Assembly: GCA_946535435.1 (NCBI GenBank)
Contig: CAMNDM010000018.1
Span: 1 to 59,740, forward strand
Origin: Physcocola sp002396385
Lineage (GTDB): Bacteria; Bacteroidota; Bacteroidia; Bacteroidales; Paludibacteraceae
DNA length: 59,740 nt
Reading direction: 5' to 3'
Below the pieces are notes generated by a model that was not told where the DNA came from, searched no databases, and saw nothing but the letters and a program-made list of their open reading frames with translations. Of the stretch, positions 43,578 to 53,448 are shown in pieces; the first letter of the stretch is position 1; every line of letters begins with the position of its first letter. Position numbers and translations under genes: made by a program.

Positions 43578-46500
43578 CTACCTGAGCAACGTAAAATGCC
43601 CCGTATAGTACTTTGCCAGCTCCTCCACCCATATCTCATACCAATAGTCGGTTGAAGGTAGCGACACGCCGTTATAGATACCGTCCCAACCAGCATATTC
43701 AGAAGACCTTGTTTCTAACAATTTCTTTCCCCAGCGGTCGTAGATACGTATTTTGGCGTCGGGATACTTGCCTAAATTCTCGATTTCGAAAAAGTCGTTT
43801 TGTCCGTCACCGTTCGGAGAGAAGGAAAGGGGCACTTTCAAGTCATACGTTTTTGTGCGGAATGTGGTGTCGGCTCTGCACCCCATCGCATCGCGCACTC
43901 CAATAGTATATTGTGTTGAGAAACGGAAACCGGAGAACAGATTTTCTTTTGTCCACTCTCCGCCGTAGTTATATTCATAACTGTCGCCTCCACCTTCTAC
44001 CATCACTTCTATCTCACGGACATCACGGTCTTCTAAAGCCACAATCTTCGGATTGTCCATCACTTCTACCATAGCTTGCAATTCTTCCTTACACTTACCG
44101 TTTGTCACCTGCAAGTAATAGGTGGTAGACGCACTTGGCGAAACTTTCAATCTTGCCGACACGCCTTCCAATTCGGTGTAGTCGGCGTCGCTATACCACG
44201 CATACTGGTAAGCGCCATCGCCACGAGCCTGCAACTGCGCCACGCCACCTTCACACATAAAGGTATCGGCAACCGATGCAGAAACCTTTGCGCTTACATT
44301 AACATGCACTTCGTTTGTTTTAGACGCGCAACCATGTTCGGTTGAATACTGCGCACTGTAGACCACCGTTTCCAATGGAGCAACCGTCACATTCGCGGTT
44401 GTGCCAGGCAGGTTGGTAAGGACACCACCCTTTGGCGCATAGGCCCAATTCAAAGTCACCTTTTCGGCATTATCTGCAACCAGTTCAATGCTTTCGCCCT
44501 CACAAATAGAGTCGGCAGACGCGCTGATCAACACTGCAGGAACTTCTTCTACATTTACTGTCGTGCTGGCCTGCACAAACGGACATGCCTTTGCTTTTGC
44601 AGTAAGCGTGTAGGTGGTAGTTTCTGTAGGTGTCGCCGAAAGCGATGATGTTGAGCCCGCCACATCCACGCTATTGGCCTGCCATTCATACTGGATAGGC
44701 TGGCCGGTTACAGTGGCAACAATAGAAACACCAGCACCAGAACAGATATACGAATCTTCAGGCAACGATACCGTCAAAGGTTGCTCAACCTCTACTTTCA
44801 GTTCCTTAGTCGCTACATTCTTGCACACAACAGCCCCAGTTGTTGACACCTGGTAGTATGCGGTTTCCGACATAACATCAGAAATCTTCAGTTCATTTGC
44901 GTCAGACAGTGTGGTTGTTCCTGCTGCTGTTCGTTTGGTCCATACAAGTCCCTTTGCATTTTGTACGTTTACCGACAAGTCTACACTCGAGCCAGCACAA
45001 ATAACTTCGCAACACGACTCTATTTCGCCTATGGTTGGTTGTTGTTCAACAGCCACAGTAAACGACTTGCTAACGGCAGGACAAACGGTACCAGACACAA
45101 TAGCCGTATAAAGGTTGCTGTCTTCAGTTGGCACATCGTTCAGACTTACAACCTCGGCAATCTTCACATCATTCTTCTTCCACTCAACAGACGATGGAGT
45201 GCCCGACTGTATTGTAATGACCGACGACACTGGTTCGCCGCTACAAACAGCCGCACCTGGTTCGCTTATAGAATAACGGACAGAATCTTCAACGGTCACT
45301 GCCACTATGTTTGACTCTGCCCCCGGACACATCTCAGAACCGACTGCAGTCACCTTATACCAAGTGTCGGACTGTGGCAACAGATTGGTTCCGTCGCCAT
45401 CGAACTTCACATAATTGACACCATCGGCAGAAGACCACCATTGGGTAGACAATGCGTTGACTGCTGTCAACTCTATGCTTACAGGTGTGTTTACACATAC
45501 CGAAGTCTGATTTGAAGAAATACTCAACGATGCAGGTTGCTGAACCTTTATCTCTATTGACTTTTCCACCTTCGGACAAACTTCGCCCGCCAAACTTGCC
45601 GTATAAACTTTGCTTTCCGGATTTTCAATGTTTATCTGGGTTTGAACCAGCCTCAAAGCACCGTCGAACATAAACTTATAGTCTTTGTGAGTTGCGGGAA
45701 TGCCGACTGTGAAGGTAACGCCTGCACCCTCGCAAAGGGCTGTCTTGTCAGCAGAGAATTCAAATTTTGCAGAGTCTTCCACTTCTACACAAACAATATT
45801 CGACTCAGAAGCCAAGCAGACATCACCGGCACCGCTTACCAACTTATAGCAGCGTGGCGAAGCGCTTGCTGTTTGCACATATGAGTTTTCTACAGCCATT
45901 TCAGTAAAATCTGTGTTATTGGTGTTCACCATCAGTTTATACGGAGCATCAGCCGGTTCTACGGTATAGCTGAAAGTAACAGCCGAATTTTCACACACTT
46001 TTGTTTCCGACACCTTCAGTTCAGAGAATGTTGTTGGAACCTCTACGGTAACCGTCACATCCTTTTCTACTTTTGTAGCACAAAGCTTGCCTGTAATGCC
46101 TAATGTGTAGGTAGTTGTCTCTGTCGGATTAACCAACAACGATCCGGTAGTCATCACATCGGCAGCGTTGCCCTCTACCAAAGCGGCAGTACCCGAAATC
46201 AAATTAGCGTTCAGTGTCACAGCCGCATCATCAGCACCCTTACAAACCATATCCTTGTCTGCTTTCAAAGTAAAGTCTACGGGTTGTTCAACTGTTACCG
46301 TAAAGACTTCAGACTGAGCCGCAGCACAGCCCTCGCTTGGCGTCTGCACCAAATACTGTGTTGACACCTCAGGAGCGACAATTTCAGAAGTTTTTGTATC
46401 GGTTTCGCTGTAAGTTCCCTCCTTGAAAACAGAAAAGGCCGTTTCTCCTTCCGCCTTCCGCATCCACCTCAACGAGGTAACATGGTCAAGCGCCACACTT

Positions 46501-49500
46501 ATAGTGGAAGTGCCACCGACACAATATTCCGTTTCATCTATCGAAGCCTCCATCACGGCTGGGTATTTAACTGTAACATCTACACTCAGTTCCTTGCTCG
46601 GACACTTCAAACCGCTTGCCACAACCTTGTAGATACGGTTACTGTCGGGCGAACAAGCGAGAATAGCATTTGTACCTCCATCAATCTTTGTAAAGACCAT
46701 TTTCCCAGAATAACTCTGATACCATTGTATGTCCTCAGCAACAGCCTTTGAGTCTAACGAGATCTCATCGAAAGCGCAAACCTCTTGTGGTGCGATAGAT
46801 GTTGCTATTTCCACCTTTTTTTCCACTTTTACTGTTGCATCCTTTTCTTCCGATGTACAAACGGCGCCCTTGGCAACGAGCGTCACAACTGCATCCGTTG
46901 CAATGTTTGAGATTGTATACTCATCATTAGCACTTGTTGTGCCGTTCCAAACATAAGAAAGAGGGTATCCACTTGTTACAACCGCCTTATAGGTGGTATC
47001 TGAACCCTCGCAAAGTACGGTTGAAGCCAAATGCTCCAACTCAATTGGTTTGTCTACATTAACCGTAAAGATGATAGAGTCGGAAACACAAGCCTCGCTA
47101 TAAGCAAGAAACAGATACCTGACGCTGTCGGTAGGAACAACTTTAAAGTGTAGATTTTCTGCACCCACATCGTTTCCTACAGACTCCTGTTCCAACTTCC
47201 AATCTTTTGAGCCCATTGTTTGAGAGAACCAACGAACCGTATCAATTGCAACGGTGTTTGTCTGTTGGACATTTATCTCTATAGGTTCTTCGCTCATACA
47301 GACATCAAACTTGTTGGCAACATAGTCGAATTCTGGTTCCTTACACTCGCACCGCACCGTCATTACATTTGAAATGCGATAGAGGTAACACCCATCGTCT
47401 GGGTAGCCTTGCGTGGCAATCTGTTCGGTAACTTCCGATTTCGGGCCTGCAACAATCACACGGTAGCGTATACCCACATTCACAAGGGTGTCGTTTACCA
47501 ACTGCATATTACGGAGTGCCGTAACGGTCAAAACACCCTTTTCGCTCGCCAGTCCGCTCTCTTCCGTCAAGTTTTCCCAACTTTCGCCACCGTCCTCCGA
47601 CTTTTGCCACAAGCAGTAGACATCGTCATTATAAATTTTGTTCCAACCCTTCAAATCGCCTACTTTAAGGGTATATTCGTCTACACCGCAAAGGCCAGAG
47701 ACGTCATCCTTACCATCTACGGCCAATTCTACATTCGGAGCAGTCACGTCGCAAGCGATAAGCGAAATATCGTCAAGTGCCAAATCGTTGCCCTTGTCGC
47801 CATTCCCTGCGTGGTCGTAAATACGCAATTTTACTTTCTCACCTGTGCTGACGAAACTAACGCCATAGTTTTTCCAGGGGATTTCCCCGTCTATCGATTC
47901 GGCATTAGGCATATCGCCAGTTTCAATAGAAGCAAGCACCTCATTGTTTTCTGCATTCACAATTTCCAAGGTCAGGTTACAGAGAACTCCGGTTTTGTCT
48001 CCATTAGCCACACGCTTCGAAATTGAAGACGCCCACAACGAGAAATAGTATGAAGTGTTTTCGCAAGTGGTAAAACCGAGTTCCTGCTCATATATCATCT
48101 TGTCTTTGTAACTCTTGCTTATATTTATCACCAAGAAACCACCATCGGCATCCCCAGTGTGGTCCGTTCCATCCATAGCGGCAAACCAGTTTCCGGCGTC
48201 CTGCATACGGCTAACTACGGCATATTCGCCATCGTCCACACTCTTTTTCATATCCTTCAGAAACTTGTGTCCTTTTAAATAAGGACACTCTTTTCGGGTA
48301 TTCGCAGGAACTGACCCAAAGTCGTCTTTCCAAAGCACCAGCATCTCATCGTTGAAGTGGCATTGGGCCGTACATTCAAGCGTCACCGTATTGGTAACGA
48401 GGTATACGCCACAGCCTTCTGTAGCAGCTCCTTCGGCCACTCCATTGGCCACTTCCCCATTTTCTGCAAGGACAGCCCTATACATAACGGCACCACCGCC
48501 ATCAGAGTCAAATGCCACCGAACGGCCTTTTTCAGAAAGCGATGTCCACGTCAGACCGCCGTCGAGGCTAGTCTGCCATACTGCCACAGCCGCCGGATAG
48601 AGTTTTTCCCAGCCAGACATGCTACTCAAATTTACTGTAGGAACAGGTTTATCGGCACAATCAAAGCCAGTCAGCGACGTCTGTGAAGGGATATTGTTAA
48701 TATAGATAGAGTCTTGAGGGATATGCATTCCACAGACACGCAACGAGACATCGTCAATCACAATTTGAGTGCCATACGACTCAGTGCCAGGGTCAGTACT
48801 CACAATCTTGAAGATAAGGTTTCCAGTTCCAGCCGCAGGCGAGAAATCTATCTGATAGCGATGCCAGACGGCATCTGAACCACCATTCCCTTGTGCAATT
48901 GGCAACGAAGCCAAGATGTTTCCTTTCGTATCCAAGACCTGTCCCTCCATATAAAGAGTACTCCACGAGCCCAATGCCGCCGCATTAAATGAAAATATGT
49001 AGCTCTTACATTCACAGAATGGTCCCGGAACAATACGTTCATAAATGGTGCCGGTCGTGTTGTTCACACGGCAGTAAAGCATACCACCATTGGCATTACC
49101 CGTATGGTCTGCAAACTCTGGAACTCCATCCCACGAATTTTCCTGTGTATTCTTCGGATTGGCGGTAACCGCATAGTCTCCAACAGAAAGACCTTTTTCC
49201 AAGAAAGAGAATGGGCAATATGGAGTTTCGGCGGAAGCGCCATCTGACACAGTGCCAAAATCATCGGTAAACAGTGCCAGCAAGTCATCGGAATAAGTAC
49301 AGTCTGCCTTGGGCAAAGCACTCAGTGTATTCGATATCGAATAGTAGGCACAACCGCCCTTCGGACCGCCATAGGATGCAATATAGAGGGCTTGTTCTTC
49401 TGCCATTGCGTTAGAAGAGCCACCTGTTATAATAACACGGAAGATGGTGTTTTTACTTTTATCCATCTCTATTTCCGCATCGGTTTTGTCAATACCGCTC

Positions 49501-50489
49501 ACTTCCGCCACATTTGTCCATGTAACACCGTCATCGGTTGACTGTTGCCACAAGAAATAGACCTTGTCGTATATTTTATGCCAGTCTTCCAGCACCGATT
49601 CCTCGACAGAGAATTGGGCCAGATACGAGCATTCGTTTTTCGAGTCGGAAGTTTGTGAGACCGAAGTTGCAGAAACAACCGGATTGGGTATTACTTCCGT
49701 ATCGTTTCTATATAGAGAGATGTCGTCAATCACAAAATCGTTATAGCCACTACCCCAGTTCACGACTTGCAGTTCAAGCACATCACCATCGTTCGCTTTA
49801 AAAGTACAAGAATACTCCGACCAGTTGCGTTCGCAGTTCACACAGTCGTTAGGGTTAGGAGTTCCCCAACCTCCGGCCTCCCAGAAAGGAATCTCCTTGG
49901 TTCTAATATTACGTATTTCTTCTCCGTTTTTGGCATTGATAACCTTCAGTTCCAAATCGGCATTACCACCATCGTCCTGGTAAGCGGTAATGCTGGCCGC
50001 ATATACAACAAATTTGTATTCGCGGCTATCGCACAGGTCAAAATTTATCTGTTGGGTGTAGATAGGCAGTCCGGTTCCCACTTCGGAATTAACAATCAGC
50101 ATAGCACCGTTCTTATTGCCAGTATGGTCACGTCCGCCAATAAAGTGACCTGCGCCAGTTCCACACTTCGAGAAACGGTTATAGGCCCACCAAGTGCTGT
50201 TGGCTATACCGTACTGGCCGTCGTCAATGAATCCGCAATCACCGACCCAATCGCCCTGCTCATGGTATTCTATATAACCGGCGCTTCCATAATGCGCCTT
50301 CGACTCGTAACCGGCAAACGAATGGCGGGGCACCGTCATACTTGCATTCGGAAAATCCTTGATAACAGTGTCTTCGGCCACCCCAAAATCTTCACGCCAG
50401 ACTAGGTTCCACGACTGACCCGAAACATTTTGAGCTACAGCACACAGCATAGCTGCAGAAAGCAGTTTCTTGAAAAAAGAATTGCCCAT
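43578..50489 (-). CDS. giant T9SS type-B cargo protein with 13 Ig-like repeats
   Basis: A 2303-residue exported protein. It has a signal peptide (about 1-24, ending VSGQ), then three long modules starting with a W-x-DDFG/REDFG segment (near 30, 407 and 720), each holding a DHTGNxNGxML motif and an IDDISL-type strand, like carbohydrate-binding jelly-roll domains. Each is followed by a WEKIYxxxxxLWQxSxDGGxTW segment. From about 1055 to 2200 come 13 Ig-like repeats of roughly 85 residues marked by xVCxGxxVxL. The last 85 residues (PLSFSPNGDGQNDFFEI...YYTGHFTLLR) are the gliding-motility C-terminal domain used as a type-B sorting signal by the type IX secretion system. It is probably a surface adhesin or matrix protein. 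The frame is intact. Confidence 0.9.
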   Translation of the reverse strand: MGNSFFKKLLSAAMLCAVAQNVSGQSWNLVWREDFGVAEDTVIKDFPNASMTVPRHSFAGYESKAHYGSAGYIEYHEQGDWVGDCGFIDDGQYGIANSTWWAYNRFSKCGTGAGHFIGGRDHTGNKNGAMLIVNSEVGTGLPIYTQQINFDLCDSREYKFVVYAASITAYQDDGGNADLELKVINAKNGEEIRNIRTKEIPFWEAGGWGTPNPNDCVNCERNWSEYSCTFKANDGDVLELQVVNWGSGYNDFVIDDISLYRNDTEVIPNPVVSATSVSQTSDSKNECSYLAQFSVEESVLEDWHKIYDKVYFLWQQSTDDGVTWTNVAEVSGIDKTDAEIEMDKSKNTIFRVIITGGSSNAMAEEQALYIASYGGPKGGCAYYSISNTLSALPKADCTYSDDLLALFTDDFGTVSDGASAETPYCPFSFLEKGLSVGDYAVTANPKNTQENSWDGVPEFADHTGNANGGMLYCRVNNTTGTIYERIVPGPFCECKSYIFSFNAAALGSWSTLYMEGQVLDTKGNILASLPIAQGNGGSDAVWHRYQIDFSPAAGTGNLIFKIVSTDPGTESYGTQIVIDDVSLRVCGMHIPQDSIYINNIPSQTSLTGFDCADKPVPTVNLSSMSGWEKLYPAAVAVWQTSLDGGLTWTSLSEKGRSVAFDSDGGGAVMYRAVLAENGEVANGVAEGAATEGCGVYLVTNTVTLECTAQCHFNDEMLVLWKDDFGSVPANTRKECPYLKGHKFLKDMKKSVDDGEYAVVSRMQDAGNWFAAMDGTDHTGDADGGFLVINISKSYKDKMIYEQELGFTTCENTSYYFSLWASSISKRVANGDKTGVLCNLTLEIVNAENNEVLASIETGDMPNAESIDGEIPWKNYGVSFVSTGEKVKLRIYDHAGNGDKGNDLALDDISLIACDVTAPNVELAVDGKDDVSGLCGVDEYTLKVGDLKGWNKIYNDDVYCLWQKSEDGGESWENLTEESGLASEKGVLTVTALRNMQLVNDTLVNVGIRYRVIVAGPKSEVTEQIATQGYPDDGCYLYRISNVMTVRCECKEPEFDYVANKFDVCMSEEPIEINVQQTNTVAIDTVRWFSQTMGSKDWKLEQESVGNDVGAENLHFKVVPTDSVRYLFLAYSEACVSDSIIFTVNVDKPIELEHLASTVLCEGSDTTYKAVVTSGYPLSYVWNGTTSANDEYTISNIATDAVVTLVAKGAVCTSEEKDATVKVEKKVEIATSIAPQEVCAFDEISLDSKAVAEDIQWYQSYSGKMVFTKIDGGTNAILACSPDSNRIYKVVASGLKCPSKELSVDVTVKYPAVMEASIDETEYCVGGTSTISVALDHVTSLRWMRKAEGETAFSVFKEGTYSETDTKTSEIVAPEVSTQYLVQTPSEGCAAAQSEVFTVTVEQPVDFTLKADKDMVCKGADDAAVTLNANLISGTAALVEGNAADVMTTGSLLVNPTETTTYTLGITGKLCATKVEKDVTVTVEVPTTFSELKVSETKVCENSAVTFSYTVEPADAPYKLMVNTNNTDFTEMAVENSYVQTASASPRCYKLVSGAGDVCLASESNIVCVEVEDSAKFEFSADKTALCEGAGVTFTVGIPATHKDYKFMFDGALRLVQTQINIENPESKVYTASLAGEVCPKVEKSIEIKVQQPASLSISSNQTSVCVNTPVSIELTAVNALSTQWWSSADGVNYVKFDGDGTNLLPQSDTWYKVTAVGSEMCPGAESNIVAVTVEDSVRYSISEPGAAVCSGEPVSSVITIQSGTPSSVEWKKNDVKIAEVVSLNDVPTEDSNLYTAIVSGTVCPAVSKSFTVAVEQQPTIGEIESCCEVICAGSSVDLSVNVQNAKGLVWTKRTAAGTTTLSDANELKISDVMSETAYYQVSTTGAVVCKNVATKELKVEVEQPLTVSLPEDSYICSGAGVSIVATVTGQPIQYEWQANSVDVAGSTSSLSATPTETTTYTLTAKAKACPFVQASTTVNVEEVPAVLISASADSICEGESIELVADNAEKVTLNWAYAPKGGVLTNLPGTTANVTVAPLETVVYSAQYSTEHGCASKTNEVHVNVSAKVSASVADTFMCEGGVAQLQARGDGAYQYAWYSDADYTELEGVSARLKVSPSASTTYYLQVTNGKCKEELQAMVEVMDNPKIVALEDRDVREIEVMVEGGGDSYEYNYGGEWTKENLFSGFRFSTQYTIGVRDAMGCRADTTFRTKTYDLKVPLSFSPNGDGQNDFFEIENLGKYPDAKIRIYDRWGKKLLETRSSEYAGWDGIYNGVSLPSTDYWYEIWVEELAKYYTGHFTLLR

Positions 50490-50622
50490 ATTTGTATAAA
50501 TGTAGTTAGTTACGCTAAATTACAGATTTTTAATCGACCCTTTACCGCACTATTGTTTCAAAAACTTGTAACATGGTTCCAGATTTGGCATCTACCTTCT
50601 TTTAAAAGCGGTGCAGATAACG

Positions 50623-50630
50623 TATTTTTG
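50623..50630 (+). promoter_or_regulatory. -7 element ahead of the arginase-fold gene
   Basis: TATTTTTG on the plus strand matches TAnnTTTG, 19 bases before the ATG at 50650. The divergent T9SS gene has only a weak TAATTTAG at 50516-50523. Confidence 0.5.
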
Positions 50631-50649
50631 CACTAACACAGCGTACATA

Positions 50650-51804
50650 ATGGAAAACGAAGAAAACAGCATAGAACTTTTTTTCGACAATGTCGAAATC
50701 AACACCGGTAACAATGCGCATATGCAAAAAAAAGACTCTTTTTCGGGTCAACTCTGCAAAAAAGGCTACAATGTGGCATTAATCGGTGTTTCCGACCACA
50801 ACCAGAAAAACGGTTGTGTGGCCGACGCCATCCGCAAAGAACTCTATACCCTGAAAGGCGGTTTCAAACACCTGAAAATAGCCGATTTGGGTAACATAAA
50901 ACAGGGCACCAGGAAAAACAACTCTTTTTTTGGGCTACAGTGCGTTATCGAGCAACTGACTGCTAAAGGAGTCGTCTGCATCGTGATGGGCAATAACCAG
51001 AATTTCACTTGCGCTATGGTGGAAGGGCTGCGCCAACACCACGACGATATTTCCCTTTCGTTACTCGACTCGCGTTTCGACTTGGGAACCAGTCTGAACG
51101 TTTCCTCTAAAACGAACGAGAACAACTTTCTGCTACCGCTGACTATTCACCCCGCTATCAGTTTTTGCAATGTGATCGGATTCCAACAATACTATTGTTC
51201 CGATGCCCAGCTCCAATACATGGAACAGCACAATGCCATCGACACTTTTCACAGAAACGTCAACAGCATCGACTACACGACCCGGATTGGAAGACTGCGC
51301 CAGGACCTGTTCAGGGCAGAGCCTATTTTACGCGACACAGACATTCTCAGCATCGATATGAACGTTGTACGCCAAGCCGACGCCCCTGCTGCCACACACC
51401 CTTCGCCTAACGGCTTCTGGGGAGAGGAAGCGTGCCAACTTCTACAATATGCGGGGACAAGCGACAGAATAGCCGTTGCCGGGCTTTTCGGCATGGAAAA
51501 CAAATACGACCAACGCGGACAGACTGCCGCTTTAGCCGCACAAATGCTGTGGCACTTTATTGAGGGACTCGACAACCGGGCCGGCGACTATCCGGCCTCA
51601 AGCATAGACAAATGCAAAAAACTAATCATTCCAGGTGAAGACGAAAACGAACTTCACTTCTTCTTCAGCGACAAGCTGAAGCACTGGTGGGTTGAGGTTC
51701 CGACCAAAAGAGGCAAACGCATTATGGCCTGTCTGGCTAAAGACTACGAAGAGGCCAAGTCGGGTATCAAGCCTAACGTCTGGTTCAGACATTTCCTCAA
51801 ATAA
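50650..51804 (+). CDS. arginase/ureohydrolase-fold protein with degenerate metal site
   Basis: A 385-residue protein whose central part aligns by eye with the arginase/formiminoglutamase fold, but the metal ligands are altered. The GGxH loop reads MGNNQNFT (113-120), the DAHxD motif reads LDSRFD (139-144, His replaced by Arg) and the third site reads SIDMNVV (234-240, second Asp replaced by Asn). It is therefore likely catalytically dead or to work differently. A 40-residue N-terminal tail and a C-terminal extension (HWWVEVPTKRGKRIM) are added. The start at 50650 is 19 bases past a -7 element; xerD follows 12 bases after the stop. Function unknown. Confidence 0.75.
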   Translation: MENEENSIELFFDNVEINTGNNAHMQKKDSFSGQLCKKGYNVALIGVSDHNQKNGCVADAIRKELYTLKGGFKHLKIADLGNIKQGTRKNNSFFGLQCVIEQLTAKGVVCIVMGNNQNFTCAMVEGLRQHHDDISLSLLDSRFDLGTSLNVSSKTNENNFLLPLTIHPAISFCNVIGFQQYYCSDAQLQYMEQHNAIDTFHRNVNSIDYTTRIGRLRQDLFRAEPILRDTDILSIDMNVVRQADAPAATHPSPNGFWGEEACQLLQYAGTSDRIAVAGLFGMENKYDQRGQTAALAAQMLWHFIEGLDNRAGDYPASSIDKCKKLIIPGEDENELHFFFSDKLKHWWVEVPTKRGKRIMACLAKDYEEAKSGIKPNVWFRHFLK

Positions 51805-51816
51805 GAAAACAAGCCT

Positions 51817-52731
51817 ATGAAGATTGATGCCTACATCAAACAGCCTATCATAAAGGAATACGACACTTACCTGCGTCTGGAACGCTCGTTGTCCGACAAC
51901 ACGCGCTCCGCCTATCTGGAAGACCTTGCCAAACTGTTAGGTTATCTGGAAGGTACTAACATCGATATACAGAAAGTGCGGCGGGAACAGCTCGAGGACT
52001 TTCTGATCGACCTTAGCGATGTAGGGATAACTCCACGTTCACGGGCACGCATTATTTCCGGCATAAAGTCTTTCTACCAGTTCCTACTTATGACCGACAA
52101 ACGGGAAGACGACCCGACCGAGCTACTCGAAATGCCGCAAATAGGCAAGCATCTTCCCGAAGTGCTTTCCATTGAAGAAATCGACGCATTGGAAAGCAAG
52201 ATAGATTTAAGCCAACCGCAGGGGCACCGCAACAAAGCCATCATTGAAGTGCTATACAGCTGCGGACTTCGGGTTTCCGAAATGCTGAACCTGAAAATTT
52301 CCGACATTTTCTTCGACGAACAGTTCATCACGGTGGTCGGAAAGGGGAACAAACAGCGCTTGGTGCCTATCTCGCAATCGGCCATAAAATACATCAACTT
52401 CTGGTTGGAAGACCGCGACAAGCTAAACATTAAGAAAGGCTGCGAAGACTTTGTATTTTTGAACCACCGGGGGGGACAACTCAGCCGTATAATGGTATTT
52501 AACATCATAAAGGATTTGGCAGCAAAAGCGGAAATAAACAAAACAATCAGTCCGCACACCCTCCGCCATTCCTTTGCCACCCACTTGCTTGAGGGAGGGG
52601 CCAATCTGCGCGACATTCAGGAAATGCTGGGACACAAATCAATTCTTACAACAGAAATCTACACCCATATTGGTCAGAACCATCTACGGGAGGCTATCGA
52701 GAAATTTCATCCATTCAACAAAAAAGGTTAA
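51817..52731 (+). CDS. xerD: tyrosine recombinase XerD
   Basis: A 304-residue recombinase with the core-binding domain (about 10-95) and a catalytic domain with Arg152, Lys176, His247, Arg250, His273 and the nucleophile Tyr282. The C-terminal pattern HIGQNHLREAIEKFHP is typical of XerD. With XerC (22953-23843) it should act at the dif site. It is co-transcribed with the arginase-fold gene and ends at a terminator. Confidence 0.9.
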   Translation: MKIDAYIKQPIIKEYDTYLRLERSLSDNTRSAYLEDLAKLLGYLEGTNIDIQKVRREQLEDFLIDLSDVGITPRSRARIISGIKSFYQFLLMTDKREDDPTELLEMPQIGKHLPEVLSIEEIDALESKIDLSQPQGHRNKAIIEVLYSCGLRVSEMLNLKISDIFFDEQFITVVGKGNKQRLVPISQSAIKYINFWLEDRDKLNIKKGCEDFVFLNHRGGQLSRIMVFNIIKDLAAKAEINKTISPHTLRHSFATHLLEGGANLRDIQEMLGHKSILTTEIYTHIGQNHLREAIEKFHPFNKKG

Positions 52732-52772
52732 AAAAAACGACCCCAAACAATTTCTGCTGGAGTCGTTTTTTG
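52732..52772. terminator. bidirectional terminator between xerD and the small secreted protein
   Basis: A 10-bp stem (AAAAAACGAC with GTCGTTTTTT) with a long loop, between two convergent genes. Confidence 0.75.
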
Positions 52773-52775
52773 TTT

Positions 52776-53159
52776 TCAGTACTGCACCGGAGGGTAAAGA
52801 CGGTCTATTTCTGCCCAAATCACATTTGCCAGATATCGGTTAAAGGCATCAATATCGCTATACCTCAAAGTCCGTTGGTGTTTCCGGTAATTCAATTCGT
52901 TGAAGCGGTCGTAAACGGCACGCATATTTAGCGAATGTTTCAAGTAGTTTTTAGCTTCCTGGTTGGTCACCAACACGTCGGCATACCACGAACTCAGCGA
53001 CCCCCAAGAGGTATCCCAACCCTCGTTGGTAAAATAGTTGTAATTCGATTCCTGAATCTGACGAATGCCGTTGTTTACGAACTGCTCGTCAAGATAGTCA
53101 TTTTGGGCTTGGGCTGCGAAAGATACCAACAGCATCAAGCAAGCTAATACTTTTCTCAT
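52776..53159 (-). CDS. small secreted protein of unknown function
   Basis: A 127-residue protein with a clear signal peptide (MRKVLACLMLLVSFAAQAQ, cut after AQA) and a mature part of about 108 residues rich in Tyr, Asn and Trp, mostly helical in appearance (ADVLVTNQEAKNYLKHSLNMRAVYDRF). No lipobox and no recognisable domain. It stands alone between the xerD terminator and a 290-base gene-poor stretch. Real coding is supported by the signal peptide and the terminator placement. Confidence 0.7.
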   Translation of the reverse strand: MRKVLACLMLLVSFAAQAQNDYLDEQFVNNGIRQIQESNYNYFTNEGWDTSWGSLSSWYADVLVTNQEAKNYLKHSLNMRAVYDRFNELNYRKHQRTLRYSDIDAFNRYLANVIWAEIDRLYPPVQY

Positions 53160-53244
53160 ATTATAAATTCATTTACTTTACTTATTATCGCTTATAAACA
53201 ACAATAGGCAAAAACAGTGCCACAACATAGTGGACATTACCCAT

Positions 53245-53272
53245 AAAAAAACCGCACACGTTGGGTGTGCGG
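53245..53272 (-). terminator. terminator downstream of the Wzz-like gene
   Basis: An 8-bp stem (CCGCACAC with GTGTGCGG), a 5-base loop and a seven-T run on the minus strand. It lies about 175 bases after the stop codon of the envelope operon. The rest of 53160-53448 shows a small GAAGTT/AACTTC hairpin (53336-53356) and nothing else that I can name. Confidence 0.85.
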
Positions 53273-53448
53273 CTAGTTTTACTTATTCAGTAAAACTCAA
53301 CTTAGAACTAAACTACAAATTATATAAAACTACAATTGAAGTTTCCCAACTTCACATAAATTTTATGCAATTTCTGTGCCAAACAGAGAATTTGCATCTG
53401 TTAATACAAAAATTTGACAGATATATTGCAGTTTTTCTTTAGCGAGTT

